From: Verrucomicrobiales bacterium | Lineage (GTDB): Bacteria > Verrucomicrobiota > Verrucomicrobiia > Verrucomicrobiales > Akkermansiaceae | Direction of reading: 5' to 3' | Assembly: GCA_002729295.1 (NCBI GenBank) | Contig: PBTU01000033.1 | Coordinates: 21,619-48,199 of the forward strand | Length of the DNA stretch: 26,581 nucleotides | Part shown: in pieces, positions 8,013-15,855 of the stretch | Numbering within the stretch: the stretch's first letter is position 1 | Layout of the letters: every line of letters starts with the position of its first letter | Notes under the pieces: model-generated | Told to the model about the DNA's origin: nothing | Databases searched by the model: none | What the model saw: only the letters and a program-made list of their open reading frames with translations | Made by a program: the position numbers and the translations under genes

Positions 8013-8813
8013 ATGAAAGTTGCAACCTTTTTTCGAGTGCCATCTTCTCAGAAAAGACATACTCCTCTTTCTGTGCATCGCTGGTTTCGAATCCTCCTTC
8101 TTCTCCCCACTCTTCTTCTCCAGTCCTGCCTGATCGAGGGAGAGGAAGAAATCTGGATCGAAGCCGATGGAGCTGGTAAGATTCGCATTGAATACACCAT
8201 CCCCACCCAAATGGTCAAAACCATGGGAAATCCCGACGCCTACATTCGCGCCATTCGGGATATCGATGGCAGGGAAGACGGAGCAAGAATCACGGAGCTG
8301 AGTTTCGAAAAAGTCGGCAAGCAATCGCTTTTCGGGGGGAGTTCACGATTCATTTTGGAAACCGAATTCGATGACATCCAGCAGTTTTTCGAGCTCGTCA
8401 AGAGGAATAAAGATGGCTTTGTCTCCGAGACCGGAGCCAATGCCGACAAGCTCGAAACCATTTTGGGCGATATTGATCTGGAGATGAATTTCTCAAGGCT
8501 CCGGGCGGAGCGATCGGTTTCCTTGGAAGAACTCCTACCCGAAGCGGTTCACAAATTTCCCAATGCCCTCGGGCAATCCAATTTCAGCTACATTTATCAC
8601 CTCCCGCTCCCCATCGAAGAAACAAACGCACACCATATCAGCGAAGACCGGAAGACGGTAAAGTGGAAATTCCTTCTTAAAGATCATGTCACCAAGCCGC
8701 TGATCCTGAGGCTGGAGACAAACACTCCTCTCCCCTGGTGGTTCATCGCGATCATCACCATCCTCGCCTTGATTGTCATTTGGGTTCTCCACCGGGTGAT
8801 TCGCGGAAAGTAA
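8013..8813 (+). CDS. Lipoprotein with a C-terminal membrane anchor
   Basis: This is a 266-residue envelope protein of unknown function. The ATG at 8013 is preferred over a TTG at 7977. A hydrophobic signal segment (FRILLLLPTLLLQSC) ends in a lipobox, giving Cys39 as the predicted lipidated residue; the 38-residue leader is long, with several basic residues before the core. The mature part begins EGEEEIWIEADGAGKIRIEY and is predicted alpha/beta without a motif I recognise. The C-terminus is a single transmembrane helix (WWFIAIITILALIVIWVL) followed by HRVIRGK, which places the tail in the cytoplasm. Signal-plus-C-terminal-TM lipoproteins resemble the general layout of DUF3153/LppM proteins, but I cannot claim homology. 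It is divergent from cysJ. Confidence 0.75.
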   Translation: MKVATFFRVPSSQKRHTPLSVHRWFRILLLLPTLLLQSCLIEGEEEIWIEADGAGKIRIEYTIPTQMVKTMGNPDAYIRAIRDIDGREDGARITELSFEKVGKQSLFGGSSRFILETEFDDIQQFFELVKRNKDGFVSETGANADKLETILGDIDLEMNFSRLRAERSVSLEELLPEAVHKFPNALGQSNFSYIYHLPLPIEETNAHHISEDRKTVKWKFLLKDHVTKPLILRLETNTPLPWWFIAIITILALIVIWVLHRVIRGK

Positions 8814-8842
8814 AAAGCAGCACCTCAATGAAGAGATGCTGC
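8812..8842 (-). terminator. Intrinsic terminator of the DUF1549-DUF1501 operon
   Basis: On the minus strand, 24 bp after the DUF1501 stop codon, GCAGCA and TGCTGC pair around an inner CTC/GAG stem (one mismatch between them) with a six-base loop. The hairpin is followed directly by five T residues. The T-tract overlaps the stop codon of the convergent lipoprotein gene. In the plus direction there is no U-tract, so it should act mainly on the minus-strand operon. Confidence 0.8.
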
Positions 8843-8866
8843 CTTGAAAGAATCAGCTGGGATTGC

Positions 8867-10195
8867 TTAACCGAAGATCGAAGTAATCGGCTTTCCAAGT
8901 TCAGCTTCGGCGCCGGCCATTCGGAATGGGCGTCCGCTTGGAGAACTAACGACCTGAGTATAATCAATACCAAGGGCGTATCCAATCGTAGCATTGAAGT
9001 CCTGTACGGTGACCGCATTTTCAGCAACACGATTACCGTTCTTGTCGGACTCACCGTATTTCTGACCTCCGGCGATTCCACCACCGGCCATGACCGTGGA
9101 GAAACATGCGGGGTGGTGGTCACGACCGCTATTGTGCTCTTCCACGATCCGTGGGGTCCGGCCAAATTCAGTTCCAATAACCACGAGGGTACTCTCCAGA
9201 AGACCACGCTCATCAAGATCCTTCACCAATGTGGAGAAGCCCTTATCGAGAACTGCAGCGCGTGACTCGACCGCATTGAAGTTGTCGTAGTGAGTATCCC
9301 ATCCACCAAGCGAGACTTCGACAAAGCGAACTCCGGACTCGACAAGGCGACGGGCAAGCAAACAGCCCTGACCAAATCGATCAGAACCATATTTGTTGCG
9401 CCCCTTGGAGGGCTCACGACTAATGTCAAAGGCCTTGAGATCCTCGCTCTGCATCAATTTAACAGCTTCGTCATACAAGCTGTCATAAGCCTTCACGTCA
9501 GGCGTCTTATACTTGTCACCAAAGCTCTTATTCAAGGCATCGGCAATTGCCAGTCGACGATTAAAATCTTCTTCGCTAACGGACCCGGCACGCGATGAGT
9601 TCTTAAGGCCTTCGTCAGGGCGACCGAGGGGCACGCCACCGAATTCGGCCCCGAAGAATCCGGGCGAAGAGGCAGAAGGGCTTGTACCCACTGTCACAAA
9701 TCCAGGCAGCGTGGTATTCTTGCGACCTTTCATCCGAACAACCCAAGCACCAATCGCAGGATGGACGATGGTTCCACGAGGTGAGTAGCTGCGGTGAAGG
9801 AGATACTGTCCCTGACTATGGGCACCTTGCTTGGAGGTCATTGAGTTAATGACACAAATCTTGTCAGCAATCTTTGCAGAGCCGGGAAGATACTGCGAAA
9901 GCTGCATATCCCCCGATGCTGCGATTGACTCAACGGGTCCTTGAACCTCCTTGTTCCCGGGCTTCGTATCCCAAGTATCAAGGTGACTCATACCACCTCC
10001 CATATTCAGGAAGATGACGTGTTCGGCAGTTCCACTGCCTTTGCCTTTGCTGCGTTCTTGCGCTCCGAGAGATCCGGTAGCGAGACTTGCACCAAGCATG
10101 GGTGCGACGCTCACTCCAAGATAACTATGGGCGGCATTGATCATAAACTGGCGGCGGCCAAGTTCGTCGGCTTTGAGAAAGGATGCTTTATCCAT
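8867..10195 (-). CDS. DUF1501 family protein with Tat signal
   Basis: This is a 442-residue exported protein of the DUF1501 family, distantly related to sulfatases and alkaline phosphatases. The start is ATG at 10195 (MDKASFLKADELGRRQFM). The twin-arginine motif GRRQFM at residues 13-18 precedes a moderately hydrophobic stretch ending near SLGAQ, so folding before Tat export is expected. Family features include FLNMGGGMSHLDTWDTKPG, then GAHSQGQYLLHRSYSPRG, VRFVEVSLGGWDTHYDNF, and GTEFGRTPRIVEEHNSGRDH near the C-terminus. It lies 43 bp downstream of the DUF1549/DUF1553 gene and ends at a strong terminator. Such pairs are common in Planctomycetes and Verrucomicrobia; their substrate is unknown. 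The family call is secure. Confidence 0.92.
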   Translation of the reverse strand: MDKASFLKADELGRRQFMINAAHSYLGVSVAPMLGASLATGSLGAQERSKGKGSGTAEHVIFLNMGGGMSHLDTWDTKPGNKEVQGPVESIAASGDMQLSQYLPGSAKIADKICVINSMTSKQGAHSQGQYLLHRSYSPRGTIVHPAIGAWVVRMKGRKNTTLPGFVTVGTSPSASSPGFFGAEFGGVPLGRPDEGLKNSSRAGSVSEEDFNRRLAIADALNKSFGDKYKTPDVKAYDSLYDEAVKLMQSEDLKAFDISREPSKGRNKYGSDRFGQGCLLARRLVESGVRFVEVSLGGWDTHYDNFNAVESRAAVLDKGFSTLVKDLDERGLLESTLVVIGTEFGRTPRIVEEHNSGRDHHPACFSTVMAGGGIAGGQKYGESDKNGNRVAENAVTVQDFNATIGYALGIDYTQVVSSPSGRPFRMAGAEAELGKPITSIFG

Positions 10196-10238
10196 TGTTC
10201 GAGTTGGTTGGGTTTTCGTTTTTTTGTGGTGAGATTTG

Positions 10239-12140
10239 CTACTGCACGAAGATGAATTCGTGAGTAGCGACAAGGGCGGAGACAAGATTCTGATAGCTGT
10301 CACGTGAACCATCAATGACGTCACGCATGAGCATGTTCATTTCGTCATCTGTTGGGGGACGACTGAGGATGGCGTAGTAAATATAGCGAACCTTGTCGGC
10401 ATCAGTCGTCCCGGCTTCTAGCGCATTGTAGACGGCAGCGCCACGGTTACTGACCACCATCTTTTCGACGTGACCATTCATCACTTCGAGCACCTGAGCC
10501 ATGTTGGCTTCTCTGGTTTCATTGCCGACAAGCTGACGGTCGGACTGACCATACTCGCGGAGCAAGTGGTTTGATGGCGCTGGTGAAGACAGTTCCGAAG
10601 CCCGGGCAATTCCGCGGGCAGGCCCCGGGCGGGACTTCTGGGCCATCATCATCATTTCAGTGCCTTTCCCGGAACTTTTGCTGCCGGAGGTAAACATATC
10701 GAGGAGATTCTCGGCATAGGAGCGGTATTCCTGGGGTGTCTTGAGGGCCATTACTTCGCTGGAAAGCTCGGCCATTGTTTTTTCCCCAACCATAACAGGA
10801 CGCCCCTTGTAGTAGATGTGATCGCTGTATTTACGCTTGGCAAGTTTGTCGGGATCTTCTGCAACCAAAGTAACCAAACTATCCCAAACCTGCTCTGCGC
10901 TCATTCGCTCAACCTGTCGACCATTAAATGCCTGCGGCACACCAGCCTCGAAGGCCTGCGGGTTGGCTGAAAACTGGAAGGTCTTAGTCAAAAGTAAGAC
11001 GTTCTGGAAGGCCTTGAGGTCGTAATCGAGATCGACCATGAGGCGCATCAAATAACGAACCAACCCGGGAGAAAGCGCCTTCTCGGGAACTTGATACTCA
11101 TCAACTGGCGCCGTAATCGGACTACCCATGATCCGCTGCCACATACGGTTTACGATTACGTAGTCAAAATTTGGATTATCGTTGGTCAACCATTCAGCGA
11201 AGGCGCCGCGCGACGTTCCAGAATTCTTGCGATCCGAGGAGCGAATCTTCTTTGCGAAGTGAGTTCTTCCTCCCACCCACTCACCGGGGTCACCATCCTT
11301 ATACTGGTAATCGCTCGGAAGTTTAATGCGTCCATCACCTCCACCGCCAAGAGTGTTGTAGTGAATATTATCACGCATCCAGTACATTACATTTCCAAGT
11401 GGAGAACGGCGGAAGTCCTCATCATTGACGTAATTAACGGTCTCGCGCCAAATTCTGGAATTTATTTCACTCTGACCATTTGTGAAGGCAGCGAGTTCGT
11501 AAAAATCCATACGCTCCCACTTGTTAGTCGGGCTATCGTGGCACTGGGCACACTCAAGACGCTCACCAGTGAAAATGTGCATCGTCAGGGACATGTTATC
11601 GAGTGGCATTCCCTTATCGCGAATGTAGTAACCAACGGCTCCATTGCCCTTTTCCCAAGCAATCCCTTTCGCTGAAACTAATTTATGCGCAAATTCGTCC
11701 CAAGGCATGTTGTCCTGAATGGATTCCGTAATAAATCTCATATACGGGCTGGCATCGGACCCTTGACCATTATCAAAGCGTTCCTTAGCTCGCAGCAGAT
11801 CCATAATATAGTTCTGCATATGGCTGCGATATCCGTCGCTCTGTAGAAGATAAGTCGTCATCATCTCCCGCTTGTTAGGATCATCAATCTCCAAGAAGTT
11901 GGATGCTTCCTTCAAAGTTGGAATCCGTCCGGCTCCAATCAAAAAGCTTCGGCGTAGGAAAGTAGGATCATCCACGACTTTGGGAACGGGCAGCTTCTTA
12001 CTTTTAAAGATTTCAGCGACAAATTTATCGACGTTATAAGCAGCTTTTTTCAAGGCTGCCGGACTTTTCTTGTCGCTCTGGGCGGCAAGCGGAGACATCA
12101 CGCCGCCAAGCAAGAGGGTACAGAGGAGTTTACTCTTCAT
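10239..12140 (-). CDS. DUF1549/DUF1553 domain protein
   Basis: This is a 633-residue exported protein typical of the PVC phyla. A signal peptide (MKSKLLCTLLLGGVMSPLAAQ) is followed by the DUF1549 domain (about residues 35-230), which contains a single CAQCH motif at residues 197-201, a possible heme c site. The DUF1553 domain follows at about 310-620 (AFAEWLTNDNPNFDYVIVNRMW, DLDYDLKAFQNVLLLTKTFQFSAN). It is the first gene of a two-gene operon with the DUF1501 protein and has its own near-consensus promoter. The pair is believed to act together in the periplasm or cell surface, but no reaction is established. Full domain architecture is present with no sign of truncation. Confidence 0.92.
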   Translation of the reverse strand: MKSKLLCTLLLGGVMSPLAAQSDKKSPAALKKAAYNVDKFVAEIFKSKKLPVPKVVDDPTFLRRSFLIGAGRIPTLKEASNFLEIDDPNKREMMTTYLLQSDGYRSHMQNYIMDLLRAKERFDNGQGSDASPYMRFITESIQDNMPWDEFAHKLVSAKGIAWEKGNGAVGYYIRDKGMPLDNMSLTMHIFTGERLECAQCHDSPTNKWERMDFYELAAFTNGQSEINSRIWRETVNYVNDEDFRRSPLGNVMYWMRDNIHYNTLGGGGDGRIKLPSDYQYKDGDPGEWVGGRTHFAKKIRSSDRKNSGTSRGAFAEWLTNDNPNFDYVIVNRMWQRIMGSPITAPVDEYQVPEKALSPGLVRYLMRLMVDLDYDLKAFQNVLLLTKTFQFSANPQAFEAGVPQAFNGRQVERMSAEQVWDSLVTLVAEDPDKLAKRKYSDHIYYKGRPVMVGEKTMAELSSEVMALKTPQEYRSYAENLLDMFTSGSKSSGKGTEMMMMAQKSRPGPARGIARASELSSPAPSNHLLREYGQSDRQLVGNETREANMAQVLEVMNGHVEKMVVSNRGAAVYNALEAGTTDADKVRYIYYAILSRPPTDDEMNMLMRDVIDGSRDSYQNLVSALVATHEFIFVQ

Positions 12141-12164
12141 CAGTGGGAATACAATTAGGTGTTC

Positions 12165-12182
12165 AAATCCATAAGAGGATTT
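12165..12182. promoter_or_regulatory. Inverted repeat at the DUF1549 transcription start
   Basis: AAATCC and GGATTT form a perfect 6-bp inverted repeat around a 6-base loop. On the minus strand it begins at the position predicted for +1 from the adjacent promoter, so it would either be a 5'-terminal mRNA hairpin or an operator overlapping the start site. Confidence 0.45.
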
Positions 12183-12188
12183 CCATAA

Positions 12189-12216
12189 AATATAGATAAT
12201 TCCCCCTTCCTGTCAA
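12189..12216 (-). promoter_or_regulatory. Sigma70-type promoter for the DUF1549-DUF1501 operon
   Basis: On the minus strand TTGACA (12216-12211) is followed after 16 bp by TATATT (12194-12189). This is a perfect -35 box and a five-of-six -10 box. Transcription would start near 12182, giving a 5' leader of about 42 bases before the ATG at 12140. It lies just downstream of the stop of the prepilin peptidase gene. Confidence 0.75.
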
Positions 12217-12229
12217 ACCCTGAAGTGAA

Positions 12230-13321
12230 TCAAGGCCCCGAAAGGAGAAGCAATTGGAAGTACCAAATCCACAATTCCCAGCCACCAAACACCCACGTGA
12301 AAGCTGCCAGCGCGAGGAAAGGCCCATACGGCAATGGTTTACCAAAACCCACCCGGGAAACTACGGCCGCCAGGATGGCATATATCGAACTGACAAAAAT
12401 TGTGAAAAATACGGCCGGCCACCCCAAAAATGCTCCAATCATGCCCAAAAGATGAGGATCTCCCATCCCCATGGCTTCCCTTGGAATGACCACTGAGGTC
12501 GCATTCCCCTGTAATGACTCCAATTTTTCAATGCTCCAACGCTTTTCAGCAATTGTGAAGCCATCTCCCCTCAAAACCCCTTTTTCCCCCTGAACACGCT
12601 CCCCATCGACCTTAAACCCATGACCTTTAATAACGAGTTCGTCCGAATCCCGAAAAAAGAGATCATCCCAGGAATAAGCCTCCTCTCCCATCACCCAATG
12701 AAGCTGGGGGTTATCGCCCCAACCCTCCTGTAATTTCCATGGTTGGGCCTTATCCAAAGTGACCTTTTTCCGGCCCCAAACTAGCTTCCCAAAGAGAACA
12801 ACCAGTAAGAGCGTCCCAAAGCCCGTGCACCATCCTACCGCGGCCCACTTTAATCCCTGCAATCCCGAATCAATCCGACTCTCATTGACCAAATCGAGCA
12901 GTTGAGGCTGAAACAAGCCCCCAATTAAGGCGATGACGCTCGCCCCGCCCGTCCAAGCGATGGGAATCACCTGATGCTCAGCATCAATATAAGAAATGGC
13001 AACCAAGACTGTTAGCATCACAATCGCAAGGATTGCACTGGTCATGGGAAGATTTCGCCAGGCCGCATAATACAGAATTCCGGTAAGAATTTCGACGATG
13101 ATGTATCGAACTGCTATCGACGCGGAACAGGTCTTACACTTCCCCGCTTGAAGCAACCAAGTGAAGATCGGAACATTCTGCCAGGCCGGGAGCGTCGTCT
13201 TGCAATGCGGACAGAACGACCGCTTAGGCTCGTTCACCGAAAGTCCGCGCGGGATCCGGTAGATGGCCACATTCAAAAAGGAGCCCACACAAAGTCCAAT
13301 CAAGAGAATTCCCAAACCCAT
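12230..13321 (-). CDS. pilD: Prepilin peptidase (A24) with ~100-residue insertion
   Basis: This membrane aspartic protease cleaves and often N-methylates type IV pilin-like leader peptides. The ATG at 13321 (363 aa, beginning MGLGILLIGLCVGSFLNVAIYRIP) matches the family start; a GTG at 13348 would add nine residues. The zinc-binding cysteines CPHC (37-40) and CKTC (62-65) are present, as are both catalytic aspartates, Asp113 (YIDAEHQVIP) and Asp288 (GMGD). The protein is longer than the usual 225-290 aa because about 100 hydrophilic residues (roughly 178-281) separate a transmembrane segment from the GMGD motif. The usual GxGDxK lysine is replaced (GMGDPHL). No pilin or secretion genes are adjacent. 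It is divergent from cca. Confidence 0.92.
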   Translation of the reverse strand: MGLGILLIGLCVGSFLNVAIYRIPRGLSVNEPKRSFCPHCKTTLPAWQNVPIFTWLLQAGKCKTCSASIAVRYIIVEILTGILYYAAWRNLPMTSAILAIVMLTVLVAISYIDAEHQVIPIAWTGGASVIALIGGLFQPQLLDLVNESRIDSGLQGLKWAAVGWCTGFGTLLLVVLFGKLVWGRKKVTLDKAQPWKLQEGWGDNPQLHWVMGEEAYSWDDLFFRDSDELVIKGHGFKVDGERVQGEKGVLRGDGFTIAEKRWSIEKLESLQGNATSVVIPREAMGMGDPHLLGMIGAFLGWPAVFFTIFVSSIYAILAAVVSRVGFGKPLPYGPFLALAAFTWVFGGWELWIWYFQLLLLSGP

Positions 13322-13396
13322 GGCCGGGCTGTTCCAAATTGCAAGCACGAGTGCAATCTAGGCGCTCTCTCTCAAAAATCGAATCAATTCCCAGTT

Positions 13397-13406
13397 GCGT
13401 TAACGC
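13397..13406. promoter_or_regulatory. 10-bp perfect palindrome between pilD and cca
   Basis: GCGTTAACGC is a perfect palindrome 29 bp upstream of the cca start and 75 bp from the pilD start, in the divergent gap. It may be an operator, but a 10-bp palindrome can arise by chance and there is no second copy to support it. Confidence 0.2.
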
Positions 13407-13435
13407 TGGTTCAGAGCAAGCCTCCGCGCGCACCC

Positions 13436-14755
13436 ATGAGCGCCCAGAAAGAACTCGCCCTGGACACGGCCCGCATTCTTCGCGATGCTGGCCATCTCGT
13501 CTATTTGGCAGGTGGCGCGGTTCGGGACCAGTTGCGCGGGATTGAACCTAAGGACTTTGATCTGGCAACTTCCGCCACACCCGCTGAAGTGCTCGCTCTC
13601 TTCCCCAAATCCGATGCCATCGGTGAACACTTTGGAGTCATCATCGTCAAGGGGCATCGTGAGATGATTGAGGTCGCGACTTTTCGAACAGATGGTTCAT
13701 ATAAAGACGGTAGACGCCCGGAGTCTGTCGAGTTCTCCTCTCCAGAGGAAGACGCCCAGCGACGGGACTTTACAATCAACGGTCTTTTTCAGGACCCCTT
13801 CTCTGGTATCATCATCGATCACGTCGGAGGGCAGACCGATCTGGAAACCGGCATTCTTCGGGCCATTGGCGATCCAAAAAAACGATTTCAAGAGGACGCA
13901 CTCAGGCTGATGAGAGCGATCCGTTTTTCCGTCGTTACAGGATTTAAAATCGAAGAGAATACCCTAAACGCCCTGAAAAAATGTGCACCTCTTCTGAAGC
14001 AGATTTCTCCGGAAAGAATTCGCGACGAGTTCTCGAAAATCCTCGTCTCCAATAATCGGGGCCGGGGTTTGGACCTCCTTGCTGAAACCGGACTCGCCAA
14101 AATCTTCCTTCCCGAACTCCTCACCTTACAAGGTTGCGAACAACCGCCGCAATGGCATCCTGAAGGTGATGTCTACATACACACGAAGATTGCGCTATCT
14201 CTTCTTGACTCCCCCCCTCTACACCTCGCCCTCGCCGTCCTCCTTCACGACATCGCTAAACCTCCCACGCAAACCTGGGACAATGAAGCGAAGCGATTTC
14301 GATTTAATGGTCACGATCGTGTCGGCGCAAAAATGACCGAGGAAATCCTTCGTCGACTCCGCTATCCCAATCAAACCATCGAGGAAGTTTCCTTCATGGT
14401 CTCCCGCCACATGAAATTCATGCACGTGCAAGAGATGCGCACCGCAAAACTCAAACGCTTCATGGCGGCTAATAGTTTCGCCATGGAAATCGAATTACAT
14501 CGCGTTGATTGCGACAGCAGTAATGGCTTTCGGGGCAACTACGACTTCCTCAATCTAAAGCAGGAGGAGTTTGCCAACGAACCTCTCATCCCTGCTCCAC
14601 TACTCACCGGAAAAGACCTCATCGATAAGTTCAGCCTTTCCCCCGGCCCAAAAATTGGCGAAATCCTTCGCGCAGTGCAAACTGAACAACTGGAGGGAAG
14701 ACTTTCTGACAAAGAGAGAGCCCTTGCCTTCGTAGAAGAATCACTCTCAACATGA
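13436..14755 (+). CDS. cca: tRNA nucleotidyltransferase (CCA- or A-adding) with HD domain
   Basis: This enzyme adds nucleotides to the tRNA 3' end. The start is ATG at 13436 (MSAQKELALDTARILRDAGH), giving 439 aa; the frame is open further upstream but lacks family similarity there. The class II nucleotidyltransferase head has GGAVRD at residues 26-31, the metal-binding pair Asp40/Asp42 (KDFDLATSATP) and RRDFTING at 109-116. RLMRAIRFS follows at about 157-165. A C-terminal HD domain with His271-Asp272 (LLHDIAKPP) adds possible phosphohydrolase activity. Whether it adds CCA alone or only part of it cannot be decided from the sequence. Its stop overlaps the next start (ATGA at 14752-14755), so the two are translationally coupled. 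Confidence 0.93.
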   Translation: MSAQKELALDTARILRDAGHLVYLAGGAVRDQLRGIEPKDFDLATSATPAEVLALFPKSDAIGEHFGVIIVKGHREMIEVATFRTDGSYKDGRRPESVEFSSPEEDAQRRDFTINGLFQDPFSGIIIDHVGGQTDLETGILRAIGDPKKRFQEDALRLMRAIRFSVVTGFKIEENTLNALKKCAPLLKQISPERIRDEFSKILVSNNRGRGLDLLAETGLAKIFLPELLTLQGCEQPPQWHPEGDVYIHTKIALSLLDSPPLHLALAVLLHDIAKPPTQTWDNEAKRFRFNGHDRVGAKMTEEILRRLRYPNQTIEEVSFMVSRHMKFMHVQEMRTAKLKRFMAANSFAMEIELHRVDCDSSNGFRGNYDFLNLKQEEFANEPLIPAPLLTGKDLIDKFSLSPGPKIGEILRAVQTEQLEGRLSDKERALAFVEESLST

Positions 14756-15855
14756 CTACCATTCCAACCGAACACGACGACCCGATTAACGCTCAAATTC
14801 TCGGAGTCTCCGAAGACCTCGTCGCAGGCTTTCAACGCGATCCCTTTTTAGTCATCGCCGAGGAATCAGGCATTCCTCTCGATACCGTTTTAGAGAGAAT
14901 CCAAGCCATGTTGGAAGCCGGCGTGATCCGCCGTGTGCGCCAAACTCTCCTTTCCACCAAGCTTGCTCACGGAGCCCTTGTTGCCTGGCGTCTCCCCGAA
15001 AAAAAACTCAATGACGCTTTCGATTTTATGTCTAAGAAGGATCCCTTCTCGGGCCACGTTGTGATTCGTTCGACCGACGGTAAGATCTCAGGCTCCGGTT
15101 ACCGCCTTTGGACTACCTTGAAAGTTCCACAAGGCGAGTCATTGGAAGAACATGGAAACGTCTTGAAGAAGCTGGTGGGCGCAGACGAATTCATCCTCAT
15201 GCCTGCCAATGGCGTCTTCGCTCTCGGCGTTGGCCACGTCCGACGCAAAGGATTGGAACCAGGCGCCAAAATTGAAACCCCGGCTGAAATGATGACAACC
15301 ACCGTGGTCGAACTCACCGATGAGGAATGGACGGTTCTATTGTCTCTCAAGGAAGAACTCGAACCGGAAGAAGTCATTCGCAACTGCTGGGACAAGCGGG
15401 CTGAAATTGCCGGAGTCTCCCTTGACCGTTTCTGTAACGTAGCCGAAGTCCTCGACCAAAAGAAGGTCATTGGACGATTCTCCACTTTTCTCGAGCACGT
15501 CAAACCATCAGACGCCGGGAAGCGGGTCACTCGCTTTAACGGACTCTTCCACTGGGCTGTCCCCAAAGATCGCGAACAGGAAGCGGGTGGAGAAGTTGGA
15601 CGTCATCACTGTATGACCCACGCATACTGGCGCGAAGGCGGACCACAGTTTGGCAACGTGAATATCATGGGCGTGGTCCACGGCACCGAAAAAAACAAAG
15701 TCCTTGAGCACAAAGCGGCCATCGACAAACACCTCGAATTAGTGGGTATCCCAGTCAGCTACACTAATGTTTTTTGGGGTGGACGCTCCGAGATCAAACC
15801 CTCGGAAATCTCCCCTCTTGTTTACAAACAGTGGCATGAGGAATACGGCGACTAG
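14752..15855 (+). CDS. Double Lrp/AsnC-like protein, resembling fused siroheme decarboxylase AhbA-AhbB
   Basis: This 367-residue protein has two copies of the HTH-plus-AsnC-like layout. Copy 1 has an HTH at about residues 14-62 (ending LERIQAMLEAGVIRRV) and an alpha/beta domain at 72-165. Copy 2 has an HTH at about 186-243 (ending VLDQKKVIGRF) and an alpha/beta domain at 260-340 with NVNIMGVVHG. The xGVIRRV and TMxHG-like segments recall AhbA/AhbB and NirD/L/G/H proteins, which decarboxylate siroheme on the way to heme b or heme d1. These are usually separate subunits or a NirDL-type fusion. Whether this copy is an enzyme or a DNA-binding regulator cannot be told. It is coupled to cca by an ATGA overlap, and its stop shares a CTAG with the convergent epimerase stop. 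Confidence 0.7.
   Translation: MTTIPTEHDDPINAQILGVSEDLVAGFQRDPFLVIAEESGIPLDTVLERIQAMLEAGVIRRVRQTLLSTKLAHGALVAWRLPEKKLNDAFDFMSKKDPFSGHVVIRSTDGKISGSGYRLWTTLKVPQGESLEEHGNVLKKLVGADEFILMPANGVFALGVGHVRRKGLEPGAKIETPAEMMTTTVVELTDEEWTVLLSLKEELEPEEVIRNCWDKRAEIAGVSLDRFCNVAEVLDQKKVIGRFSTFLEHVKPSDAGKRVTRFNGLFHWAVPKDREQEAGGEVGRHHCMTHAYWREGGPQFGNVNIMGVVHGTEKNKVLEHKAAIDKHLELVGIPVSYTNVFWGGRSEIKPSEISPLVYKQWHEEYGD

Noticed and set aside
13148..13435. Upstream extension of the cca frame
   Set aside because: It runs antisense through the prepilin peptidase start and shows no similarity to tRNA nucleotidyltransferases.
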